In this document: piece by piece, positions 23,107 through 34,400 of the stretch
Numbering within the stretch: position 1 is the first letter of the stretch
Layout of the letters: each line of letters begins with the position of its first letter
Assembly: GCF_000003815.2 (NCBI RefSeq)
Contig: NC_049985.1
Location: 10,785,601 to 10,849,600, forward strand
DNA length: 64,000 nucleotides
DNA from: Branchiostoma floridae
Taxonomy: Eukaryota > Chordata > Leptocardii > Amphioxiformes > Branchiostomatidae
Direction: 5' to 3'
Translations under genes and position numbers: made by a program
The notes under the pieces: generated by a model
The model's database searches: none
The model's input: only the letters and a program-made list of their open reading frames with translations
Told to the model about the DNA's origin: nothing

Positions 23107-26100
23107 ATGGCTGGAGCTAGAGCCGCTCTGCTGGTGTGTTCCCTGCTGACTGCTCTCATAACGGTGACGTCAGGTAAGTTTCCGTTCTTTAGAAGCAGTA
23201 CGACTTGTCATGTTACAGTACAAGGACACAGGAAGGTGTCCTTGTACCGCTACCTACCATACTCTACCACACTCCAAGCTAACCCCACTAAGTTTAAGGA
23301 AGAGGCATTACAACATCTAAGGAACAGCCAATAACAAAACAGCACTACGCCCTGTGTGGTTTGCCCCAACAAACTAGGGGTGTTGCACAGTACAAGAACA
23401 AGAACAAGAAAGTACAACGTAAAAACGCACAGGAAGGCACATCAAAATACGACATAACATACACCTGAACGCAATTATCATAGCACAAACACATGAGTCA
23501 TGCTCTACAGTGCATGCCAATATAGCTGAATATAACGCTACTTGCTGGAATTATTTGAATCAACAGGTGGTTAGCTAAAGGGTTTAAAACTGTTTTAAGC
23601 TGTTTCCGAATCCGAACAACGTTGAAATGTTTATTCAAGAGTGTGTAGATACTATAAAATACTATACCGCTACCTAGCTGAATACCGTGCCAAGACACAA
23701 AAATAAAGGTACAAATGCAGTTCATACGACATACTGGGACAATTTATGGCTACGGTAAAGACATGCTTGTAAGAAGACTACGGTAACATTTCCAAAGCCG
23801 GACAGCTTTCGGGGACGAAAAGTATGATGTAAAAGACAACAAAACAAATAGAACATATGAAAATTAGTCATCATCATAATTTGTGTATATTCCTTGATAT
23901 GACCGTAGCATTATTGGCAAAGGCAATGTAAAAGTACCTGTCACGATTAGAGCAAGGCGTCTCTTTGTTACCACGTCTCGGATTGATTTCAACTCCGAGC
24001 TAAGATAAACCCGGGGCCCTGCCGTTCCAAAAATTATCCCAGTAGCCGCAGAATGCTTCTTGGGGCCAAGTAGGGATGACGCGCGCGCGAGAGTGAAAAA
24101 ACCCGCCCGCCTATTCCTAAGGGCCCCTTTGACCGAAGCATTATCAGGACCCAGGTGCAACTACAGATTTAGACGTTCTTTGTATTTATTTTTGACAAGG
24201 ATCTCTAGATCTGGACGGCCTAGCTCACCGAGGACCCCGGGCACGGTCTAACAACAGAGACTATGGCGGCGCTCCTGAGGCCGAGGAGAACCCGGAGTTT
24301 TGGAACCACATGGCGGAAAGATCAATTCAAAATGCCTTACATATTCAGCGGAGCCACAACACGAAAGTAAAATCTTCTTGATATAATTTTATGCTTCCTA
24401 CCCAAACTTCCACTTAAGATAAAGAACTTTTAAAGGATGATTTCATTTCAATGTAGCAGATATAGAAGTCCATCTGATACTAAATTGTATGTGATACATT
24501 TTGATTCAATACAACTGTCTACTTTTGGTAAGTTTGTTGAGAGGGGGCGATTGTATATTATTGCATTGAACTTACATGAATATCTGTATTGTATATTCTG
24601 ATTTCTTTAGTTCTTATAAGTAGCATTATGAAAATAAGTTTTGTAGCTCTTACTTTATACTACTTGTTTTGCTTGGTGAAAACCAGATTGCCAAAAACGT
24701 GGTGCTGTTCCTAGGCGACGGGATGGGCGCGGTCAGCGTGACGTCAGCACGGATTCTGAAGGGACAAAAGGCGGGAAACCCTGGAGAGGAGACTGTGTTG
24801 GCCATGGATACTCTGCCGCACGTGGCACACTCGAAGGTAAACGTTAACAGTATACGGCAGGAAGCAAGCACATAGTAAGACTTGATACCTACGTTGGATT
24901 TGATTTTGTGTGTCTGTTTCTTTGCTATGTTTTTGTGAGTCCGTAGTTATTGTTATAAGATAATACACTGTCAGTGGAGTGGTAGGAACAGAGTGGGAAG
25001 ATGGTAGGTGTCACCGCAGAGGTTAGACTTGCAGAAGTGAGAGGATGTATCAGGTCATGGGGTCAATGGACAATGCTACTTATTCACGGGGGTGTATTGG
25101 TTTTTGGTCTGTTTCACGGTGTTTTTGCATTCACCGTAGAGTGACAGTAAGTGATCAAAGAACACACGTCATGTTAATTAAAACATTCTCTGTATGACTA
25201 GTGAACTACAATCGCACAAAACAAACTCTAAGAGAAACTCAAAATGTATCACGGAGGTATGGCGTCTTCGAACTCCTGTTTCTTCTATCCTCCAGACCTA
25301 TAACATAGACGCCCAGACCCCGGACTCCGGGGCAACTGGCACGGCGTTTCTGTGCGGCGTGAAGGCGAGGTTCGCGACGATCGGAGTGGACGGCAGGGCG
25401 CGGATAGAAGACTGTTACTCTACAAAGGGCAGGGAAGTCCAGTCTGTATTAGCCTGGGCAGAAAGGGCAGGTAGGATTCTGTTGCATCTTGCCTCCTTAC
25501 ATGCAGACATTCTAGAGATTTTGGCGACGCCTTATGGGGCGAGCCTCATAGTATAGTGTGCGTCCGTTTTACAAGAATTCCCAAAATTTCGTAGGCATGT
25601 GTGGAATTTTTTCGCAGGCTTGTCACGAATTTTTAGTTGCATCATCCCTTTAGAGGGGAATAACTCGGGAATGGGTCGACAGATCTTCATGATATTTGGA
25701 ATGTAGATAGCTTAACAGATGCCTTACATAATTAAATACTAATTATGCAAATCAGGGGCTAATTTTTATACAATATTTCCGCACACAAAGAAAAGCGCTT
25801 GCTTTCGATCAGTCGTCTGATCATTTTCAATCTAGAGTGACCCGACGCGCCTATTTCATGTACTCAAGGTGCCCGAAAGTCGGTATCGGCCCCCGTCTGG
25901 GTCGAGGGATGGTTGAGGGGCTCTCTGATCTATATGGTCTCTTACATCCTCTGAGAAAAGAAAGCACTCCTGCTCGATGTCCAATGATCTAGCTTCATCT
26001 TAAGTATGAACTTTACACAAGGATAACGCAGACCTCAGCCATATGTCATTGCTGCTTGTGTATGCTAATCAAAACATAGTCTGAAATGACTCACATTGTA

Positions 26101-28855
26101 ACAACAGTACAGCCGCTAAGGCAAACGTTAACCTGCTTCTGTATATCTGACATAGGCAAGTCCACGGGCATCGTGACGACAACCCGCGTGACCCACGCCA
26201 CCCCGGCGGCAGCCTACGCCCACACTGCCTACCGAGAGTGGGAGGTGGATAGCGTTCTTTCGCCTGAAGCTGCCCAGGACGGCTGTAAGGATATCTGTGC
26301 TCAACTGGTGGACGACAATCCCGGCATAGAGGTACATTATGAAACACCACACGGTCAGATTCTATCGTCGCACGGTCGCGAACTCAGACCATATGTCACG
26401 TGCACTCCGCGACGAAAGTGGCCGCGCCGTATGTTAGACTTTTCGCGACGCGACACAATATATCGATCATAAACAGAATATGTTCAAAAGGCTGTTAATT
26501 GTAATAATCAATGAAAACATTTCTCGCAGGTGATACTAGGCGGTGGTCGAGTGATGTTCCATAACGGGACCGACCCGGAGTATCCGGACGACCCCGGATC
26601 TAACGGCGTCCGGAGTGACGGCAGGAACCTGGTGCAGGACTGGCTGCTCGGGAAGACATCAGCTCGTTACGTCTGGAACGGGACGGACTTCCGAACCGTC
26701 AATCCACAAACTACGGACTATCTTCTGGGTAGGTTTTAACACGTAGAACACTGGGTACAGTAGAGGCAGCCTTAACAGATAGATTTAGAGAACATTAAAT
26801 GTGAAAAAGGTTATAACTAAGGTGTGGCAGGTCGTCCAGTTTACCATGTACTATAACCAGCTGCTGCCGACCCACATGCCTCCTAAGCAGTAACTTTACT
26901 TTACTTCAATGACCCTCTTCATCCCATGTGGGACATAAGGCTGTAATAAGTTTCCTCCACTTGGGTCTGTTCTGGCCTCGGGACAGATTGTACTGAGCAC
27001 AGAAGCCTCCTAAGCAGTAATCTGATGTGTTACACCGAAGGCCTAGGGTTGTTATACCGGCTATAAGAATAAAGACAAAGCTATACATAGACGTATATGC
27101 GTAGACATAGATCGAGCTACCATTGATGTAGTTTTATATAGCTGCAATGTAAATTGTAATAGAACATGACGAGAATGACCTATGGCAATTGTCCGCCGGC
27201 CAAAATGCTACCATGATGTTATTCTTTCTTATAACGCGTAACACTCTTTTGTTGTACAGGACTTTTTGAACCGAGTCATATGAAGTACATGACAGACAGA
27301 GAGGATTCTCCAACAGAAGAACCCACTCTAGCGGAAATGACGCGAACTGCCATTCAGATACTGCAGAAGAATAGAAACGGGTTCTTCCTGCTCGTCGAAG
27401 GTATTTTACCAGGAAGGTAGTCATTTTTGACGATGGTGTAATAGATATGCAAATAGTTAATTATAGGAGAAAAAAGAGGTCTTCCAAAAAAAGAATTGAC
27501 TAAAACATGGACCCGTCTTAATTTCCAGTTGTATTAGATATTCTTACTTGATGTCAACATGTCTCTCTCCTTCTTGACACAGGCGGTAAGATAGACCATG
27601 GACATCACGAGGGAAAGGCAGTGAAGGCCATCAACGAAGCCGTTGCCTTTGACGACGCCGTACAGGTACGTATAGGCTTGCCTCACTCTAACGGACTTTT
27701 CATCATCAATGACCAAGAATAGAAACTGTAGAGAACCACGCCATTGTAGATGGCAGCGTTCTGCTGAGAAAGTATTAACCATTATCTCCCTTGTGACACC
27801 ACAGCCATGACAAAGACCTGATGATTAACTCATTGTAACTGTTTAGCATTTTCTATTTGACAATGCAGGTTGCCAACGACTTGGCCAACAATGGTGATTG
27901 GTCACTGCTTCTTAGAATCTTAGATCTGTAATCAAGGTCAATGTATATATAGCATGAATAGCACCTTTATGATGTCTTTCTGTTTCAGGTAGCTAAAGAC
28001 CTGCTGAACCTGGATGAGACTCTCATCGTCGTGACGGCTGACCACGCCCACACTGTCAGTCTGGGGGGCTTCGGAGGGGGAAGAGGCAGCCCCATATTTG
28101 GTAGTCTTAGACCTTTGGTATCTGCTATGTTTTTTTAAACACATGGAAGCTCATATCTGTGTTGTCATTGTAAAAGTCTAGCTAGGCATAACTTCAGGTT
28201 GATATCGTTCCTTACTAGGTAAGCTGGACCCGAATCTCTGGGACTTCCAACTTGTCCCTGACGGTAAGCCGTACACCCCGCTCCTGTACGGCTCCAGTCC
28301 CGGCTACAACATGTCGGGAGGCTCTCGTGAGAACATCACCAACGTGGATACAGGTACGAGATCACAAAGGCGATGGAAAAAGGGAAAACTTTCGTATTAT
28401 GTTGTCAAACTAGAATACAGTATATATTTCCATTGTCGGACACCATTTTGAGTCTGCTCACGCGAGAGCTCAGGTGGGACCTTGTGAGAGTAGCACCAAA
28501 ACGAGACTGGAGGGTGGGGAGGGGCAAATTACCTTACACTATTACATAACAGTAATGGACCATTATTTCCACAGAAAATCCGGAATACCTGCAGCAGAGC
28601 GCCGTGCCCATGATTGTGGCGAGTCATGGGGCGGAGGACGTCGCCATCTTTGCTGACGGCCCCATGGCTCACCTGTTCCACGGCGTGCACGAGCAGAACT
28701 ACATCGCTCACGTCATGAAGTACGCGGCCTGTCTGGGGGAGTACGCGGATGATTGTGATCGGGAAGAAAGGGTGGCGTCTGGAACCGCTAGGGGGAGCTT
28801 CAGCACTGCTGTTGTATTGTCTTCCATCTTCTTACTGCTTGTCTGGTGGTTTTAA
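23107..28855 (+). CDS. Alkaline phosphatase B1 (intact, 561 aa)
   Basis: Exons: 23107-23173, 24200-24366, 24687-24836, 25296-25470, 26156-26331, 26530-26728, 27260-27400, 27583-27665, 27989-28100, 28219-28353, 28575-28855 (TAA). The frame is open throughout. An in-frame ATG at 23095 is possible; 23107 was chosen because it aligns with the single start of B2-B4. Signal peptide 1-23 ([15 protein letters not shown]), acidic linker to about 78, FLGDGMG with Asp89, [10 protein letters not shown] with nucleophile Ser139, THATP with His200/Thr202, Arg213, Mg-ligand Glu358, Zn ligands Asp363, His367, Asp404, His405 and His504. The C-terminal tail ([11 protein letters not shown]) suits a GPI anchor. 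Expected activity: extracellular phosphomonoesterase with two Zn and one Mg. The active-site motif is DSGATG where B3 has DSAATA. It is the most divergent B gene and has a short exon 10 (135 nt). Intron 1 is 1 kb and holds a perfect 12-bp-stem hairpin at 23218-23247. Confidence 0.95.
24905..25280. repeat. Dispersed repeat, copy 2 (B1 intron 3)
   Basis: The counterpart of 21018-21400, with shared blocks in the same order. It occupies most of the intron before the catalytic-serine exon of B1. Confidence 0.6.
25526..25625. repeat. Dispersed repeat fragment (B1 intron 4)
   Basis: Resembles 33762-33860 in B2 intron 3, sharing the order CGCCTWAKGGGRCGAGCCT, ATAGTAT, CAAGAATTC and a GGCATG near the end. 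The introns differ, so this is a mobile repeat rather than gene homology. No TIR or ORF was identified. Confidence 0.45.
26894..27004 (-). mobile_element. 5'-truncated non-LTR insertion with perfect 16-bp target duplication (B1 intron 6)
   Basis: A 111-bp insert is flanked by identical 16-mers GCCTCCTAAGCAGTAA (26878-26893 and 27005-27020). On the minus strand the insert ends in a TAAAG-repeat tail (AAGTAAAGTAAAG) directly before the duplication. This is the signature of target-primed reverse transcription of a short LINE or SINE 3' end. Confidence 0.85.
27869..27928 (+). pseudogene. Relic duplicate of the exon 9 start (B1 intron 8)
   Basis: TGCAG followed by GTTGCCAACGACTTGGCCAA resembles the acceptor and first codons of exon 9 (VAKDLLN...), 120 nt upstream of the real exon 9. 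It reads VANDLANN and then loses homology, with no downstream donor in place. Counterparts lie at 36680-36739 in B2 and 42633-42672 in B3. Confidence 0.6.
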
Positions 28856-28920
28856 GTGTACCATCTGTGCAATTACAGTTTAATAGAGATGTGGTGATGG
28901 AAAGATCTAGAGAGAGAAAT

Positions 28921-30690
28921 GGTTTATTGGATTAAAAAACTGTTGCAGCCTAACGGCTGAATTGCAATTTTGTACAATGATCACAAATTTCACATATACG
29001 TATATATACACTATATATATATATACAACATATCAAATACGCTATACTGACATGTCCGATTCCTTTAAAAAACACTACAAGTTTTCATTGAGGAGTCTGA
29101 CGCAATAGGGGAGAGTGCTGTTACTCAACCGGGACGTCCTACATTTGAAACTGGTGTAGCTGGCATTATTCCTTAAAGTTCTGTTGTGGACATCCCCCCG
29201 CCGCAATGGGAGCCATGAACTGTATCTGCTAGAGTTCGCAAGAGATTGCGCATATCTAAGACATAGAATGTCCCTTCTAGAGTCCAGACGACTGAGTCCT
29301 GTTGTGCGCAGAGCAGACTCATAGCTGACGTAATCTGGTCCCAGTCCTCAGGGCTCTCTTCTGGACGCGCTCAATCTTCGCTGATAGATCTCTGGACAGT
29401 CCCGGGTGCCAGACGACGCATGCGTACTCCAGAAGTGGCCGTACGAAACCAATATAAATTGGTATAAGATCACACATGTCCAGTCCGTGCTTCTTCAGGT
29501 TCCTTATCATGTATAGACGTTTGCTCCCTTTGCTGACAATTGTGGTTACATGTTGAGTCCATTTGAGGTTGTTCTGGAGGATAAGTCACAGGATGCGTGC
29601 TGCCTGGACAACCTCTAGTTGGGTTGGACCAACAGTGATCACCGGCGGTGGTGGAGGATTTCTCAGGAAGCAAAACACCATCACCATGCACTTAGATGGG
29701 TTTAAGGACATGAAGTTGGTCTCAGTCCAACGAGACAAGCCATTGATGTCGTCCTGAATCCTCGGTGTTGCAGACACATGTCGTGATTCGGACACAGACA
29801 TATCATCCACATATTTAAAGCCATCTGAAGACGTTTCGTGACTTGGGAGAGCGTCATTAACCAGGGCTAGAAAAACCAGTGGACCTAACTTTGTTCCCTG
29901 AGGCACACCACACGTCAGAGTTTGCCAGTCCGAGACTGTGCCCTGGTATCTCACACGCTGACGCCGCCCTGACAGGAAACTGCTCACCCAGGGCACGATG
30001 GACGGGCGGACACCAAGGTCAAGTAGCTTGCAAATGGCCGTCTGGTGGTGGACATAGTCAAAGGCTCTAGAAAAGTCGGTGAGAACAAGTGTTGCCACGT
30101 AGCCTGGTTTGTCTGATGCCTCAAGGATGTTGTGTACAAGACGCGTCAGGTAATGTACTGTTGAGCAACCATGGAGAGAGCCGAACTGTCGAGGGTCCAG
30201 GTTAGGAAGGATATCCTGCATGCACCAGTCACGAACGATTCCTTCACACACTTTGGCAAAGATAGGTGTTAGAGAGATAGGTCTTAACTTCTCCAGTCGC
30301 GGTGGCATCTCCTTTGGAATGGGCACAACATCAGCGTCCTTGAACATGTCCGGTACTTCACCTTGACACAGAGAGGTGTTCATAATGTCACATAAAGGCT
30401 GGGACAGTTCAAAGGCGAATTCCCTAATAATCCTTGGCAAGATGCCGTCAATCTACAGCAGCTAGGCAGAGCCTCTTCACAGGGGCTATGTTTTTGCAGA
30501 TTGTTTGGGCACAATATCAAAGCACATTCGTGGTTCTGAGGAAGCATGTGCACTGACAGGAATTGTAGGTAAGATGTCAAAGGTAAAGGTCCCCGAGACA
30601 TCAACAAAGCATGACTGGACATTGCTAGACAATGGTCTAGATGAGAACTGTTTACAAGGCACCTTGACATACTAGTATTACCCACAAACC
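28921..30690 (-). mobile_element. CR1-like non-LTR retrotransposon, 5'-truncated and inactivated
   Basis: The minus-strand RT reads LPRIIREFAFELSQPL, LRPISLTPIFAKVCE, LVLTDFSRAFDYVHH, CGVPQGTKLGPLVF, then the catalytic FKYVDDM (near 29810) and a C-terminal VRPLLEYACVVWHPGLS with IERVQKRAL (near 29400). An in-frame TGA at 29586-29588 separates the RT from its C-terminal part, and a frame break near 30450 separates the upstream part. It lacks the endonuclease. The 3' end is taken as AATCCAATAAACC on the minus strand near 28921, a typical short poly(A)-like LINE tail. It lies between B1 and B2 and is probably irrelevant to ALP function. Confidence 0.82.
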
Positions 30691-30876
30691 CTTTCGCTGA
30701 ACATGCGTGAAGCATGAATGTATTTATTCTTACGTAGGAACTGCCATATCGGTAAGTCACCAAATTGATTAAATGTACTGACTATGGTTTGAGCTCGTGA
30801 ACAGCAAGATTTTACATTTATAAAAACACGTCGTGCTGTACGCGGCCTGAAAAACGTATCGTGTGACGTATCGAAT

Positions 30877-30919
30877 TAAGGGTTAATGACCCGCCCCGAG
30901 GTGTATATGGTGTCATAAC
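30877..30919. promoter_or_regulatory. Inverted copy of the IR1-bearing block, upstream of B2
   Basis: Contains GGGTTAATGACCC (30880-30892) followed by CGCCCCGAGGTGTATATGG and TGTCATAAC, the reverse complement of 22604-22646 with few changes. It lies about 600 bp before the B2 start, while the other copy lies about 460 bp before the B1 start. Confidence 0.4.
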
Positions 30920-31068
30920 GCCTGGTCCTTTGCTATAACCACCGAATAAAACCACCGAGTATTGAGAGATAAGTTGTGAAAGGACCAAAATGTCTGGGAG
31001 CCTTTTCCCTAGCGACATACATTAAATGTTTGCTATCACCTTCTAACGCATTGTTACTATGCAGGACG

Positions 31069-31138
31069 ATGTGGTATAACCAGTTTTTCTTGCTACTACT
31101 TATTATTTTGTTACGACAACAGGGCACATCTTGGAAAG
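31069..31138 (+). other. Orphan signal-peptide-like exon upstream of B2
   Basis: An ATG opens MWYNQFFLLLLIILLRQQG, TSWK, and then a strong donor (AAAG/GTGAGT), ending in phase 1 exactly as every ALP exon 1 does. It lies 410 bp upstream of the B2 ATG. It could be an alternative first exon of B2 or the remnant of a lost ALP copy. No homologous sequence precedes the other genes. Confidence 0.4.
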
Positions 31139-31478
31139 GTGAGTACAGCTTTCCAATTGTCTCGCTCAATCTTAAACAATACTTAACTATTCTCACTGAA
31201 ACATAAAAATCTAGCGGAAATCCGCCAAGTTCAGCTTCACATGCCATGTTGCTAGCGTTTCTGTGAACACCCAGAATACTTTTTACAGGAAAACGGTTGT
31301 GGAGCATTTCAACTGGTGAGTTGTCCTTGAAGCAGGCTTGACCTGTATCCTAGATTTTCTCTACCATAAAATATCATAGACTTGATAAATGCATCAGTAT
31401 ATCGATGTACATATTCATTACCTGACGTAATCCTGGTGGCCACAGCTTGGCAGGTAGAAACGCTTACGGAGGGGGAAG

Positions 31479-34400
31479 ATGGCTGGAACTACCGCTCTTC
31501 TGGTGGCGTGCTCTCTGCTTGCTGTTCTAGTGACGGTGAAATCAGCAGGTATGAGTTCTTATTCGTTTGATACGGCTCGCTGTCAAAGAGATGTCGTCCC
31601 GGGTTTGGGGAAGCCTCGGGTGTCAAACCACTTCATGTTAAAGAACACATGTACAGTTGTCGAACAGAGTGGCATTGTGTGCTTTGCGTAATTCCTGTGG
31701 GACATTTACAGGCTTACGTCTTCTCGCTAGTTATTCAATGACCAATGTCTGATCGTACCAAATGTAAGATGGTACATCACAGCGACGTACAAGCACGGCA
31801 AAACACCACAGCGATTTATGGTGTTTTGTCTTGGTGTTTACGCTCATCGCAAACAACAATACAAAACACCACAAGCCACGGTTCATAATGCTGAAACAGC
31901 AGACCTTTACACTGAAACAGCAGACCTTTAATTTACCCGGAGATCTTTCTCTACAGGTGCTGAATCTTTAATGTGTACCTAGCTAGGCATCTTCAAGATG
32001 TTTATTCAAGAATTACGAACATCCATAGTGTTCTGGTTGCTAGGCTAGAATGTCCTTGGCTAGGTGTATAGGTCACACCCACAATTATCCCTGCAGGCAT
32101 GTCACCTATGACGGACTGCAGCTGGCTTGGATTGGCATAAATATATCTCAAGATAACATAAAATATGAAAGTCGTATTGCAAATGCAAAATATGGAGCTA
32201 TAGAAGAAATGTGTTAGCTCTGAAGCTATGTTAAAATCAAAAACTGACAAGGTGACACAACAGCGCACTTCAACAGCAGGCGCGATACATGTAATCTCCA
32301 AGCAGATCCTACGGTGCCATAAGATAGTATCAAAGCTGGCCAGGGACTATAGCCGGCTAAGGGAGTCAAACGGGCACCGGAGCGTAACACTCCTAGGCCG
32401 GATTCACTCCTATGGGGAGTTTGATACTATACATAACGCACCGTGGATCTGGTTCGAGATTACGATACATGTAGAAGTCACTTTCGGTCGTTGAACTTTG
32501 CACTTTTAAGTGCAAAGGTCAACGACAGAATGTGGCTTAAGTTAAAACATCTTCATTTATGTGTAAAACAATATCATCTAAAGTTTTGAGGTGGTGAAAT
32601 TCGCCAGAGTTCTGAAATTTTGGATGTTTAGAAGATTGAAACTTAATTTACTAGTTTTCAGGTACGGGATACTGGCAGGAAGTTAGGTCAAAGGTTCCAT
32701 GAAGCTATTATTAGCTATCTAATTTCCTGTCTTCAATTTCCTGATATAACGTTATGCATGTCTTTTGACTTACGACAGCCATAACGCAATAGACAGGACC
32801 TTAGATGACCAATGGTAACTCCCCGGAACCTTTGATCTGACTTCCTGTTAGTGTGTCAACGTCCTCAGCATCGGATTTAGCATTGAAATTCAAATAATAG
32901 CGGATACAAGCTCAAGCAAATAGACACGACGAAAATGAAACCCCTTGTAACCGGAGGGAATAAACAATGATGTTTTGTTTTTCTATTGAACATCAGCAGG
33001 AACAGTTCTCTTGTCACATCACCTGTTGTGAGATTTTAAGGACAGTATAAGACTATCGTTGCTTGTGTTGCTATTTTCCAGTTTCCAATGTTATTTTCAA
33101 AACCGTTTGATAAGGTTCCGTGGATGAGCATGCTCACAGAGCGCGGCGTAACACCAGAGAAAATGGCGGCGCGCCAGAGGCCGAAAAGAACCCACAGTTT
33201 TGGAACAACATGGCGAAAAACTCCATCCAAGACGCCTTACAACTTCAAAGAAACCTAAAGACGAAGGTATGACATGAAGTGCCCTAGCCTATAACTTCCT
33301 GAATTTTGCCAGCAAACCTGTGCATCGTTTGTTTTAATGTAGTATTAGTTGTTATCTTGATCATCCAATCCTCGATGTTTGAGATCTATTTCGCAGAATT
33401 CTGTTTGTAATTTTTCTCTCATCAAGTCATCTTTAACTAGTTTAAGATGCAGATCTTAGTGTGATTGGATAACTAAAACATGTCCTCAATGCCTTAAGTA
33501 CATAATGCAACGTTAACGTCATTTTTGTTTTTAGATTGCCAAGAATGTGGTGCTGTTCCTAGGCGATGGGATGGGCGTGGTCACTGTGACGTCAGCACGG
33601 ATCCTGAAGGGACAAAAGGCGGGAAACCCGGGAGAGGAGACCGTGTTGAACATGGAAACACTGCCGCATGTGGCACTGTCCAAGGTAACGTCACTTCCAG
33701 CTCACCTGCTTTCGTCTTTGATCGTTTGACAAGAAGGTCTGCAGAAAATTAAAGTTTTTTGGAAACGCCTAAGGGACGAGCCTAATGGCATAGTATTGTG
33801 TTGTGTTCAGTCAGCAAGAATTCTAGGATTGTACAGGAATGTGTCCACAGGCATGCTAGTAGTCCACAGGTATGCTGGGTATGTAAGCCCCCCCCCCCCC
33901 AAGAAAAAACCTATACAGGATGTTAGTATCTTAGGAATGCAATTGTGGAAAGTGGGTCATACTGGCTCCCTGTAGAAATTTGTCGTAGCCGTAGATACAT
34001 CGTCTTGCTTGTTTTGTTATAAAGGATACATGTTCTTTTCTAGAGCTTGTCCAAGCCATACACCACAGGTAGACAGAGAATACTTCATATAGAAGTCATA
34101 ATCTTGAACGATGGTAATTGTTCAACCATATCATATCATATCATATCATATCATATCATATCATATCATATTATATCATATCATATCATATCATATCACA
34201 GGTAGATAGGAAAAACTTAGTATCAAGATCACACACTAGCTGGTACACAAGAACAGTTGTCCTAGGAAACTAGTCGTAGATAGGGAAACTTCACAATTGA
34301 TCACATTGTCTTGGTTGTTTTGTTATGCTATGTTATGTACACGTGACACAGCTTCGGGGGTCTGCAAATAGATAAACAGCGACTTAAGGGAGCAGAAAAC

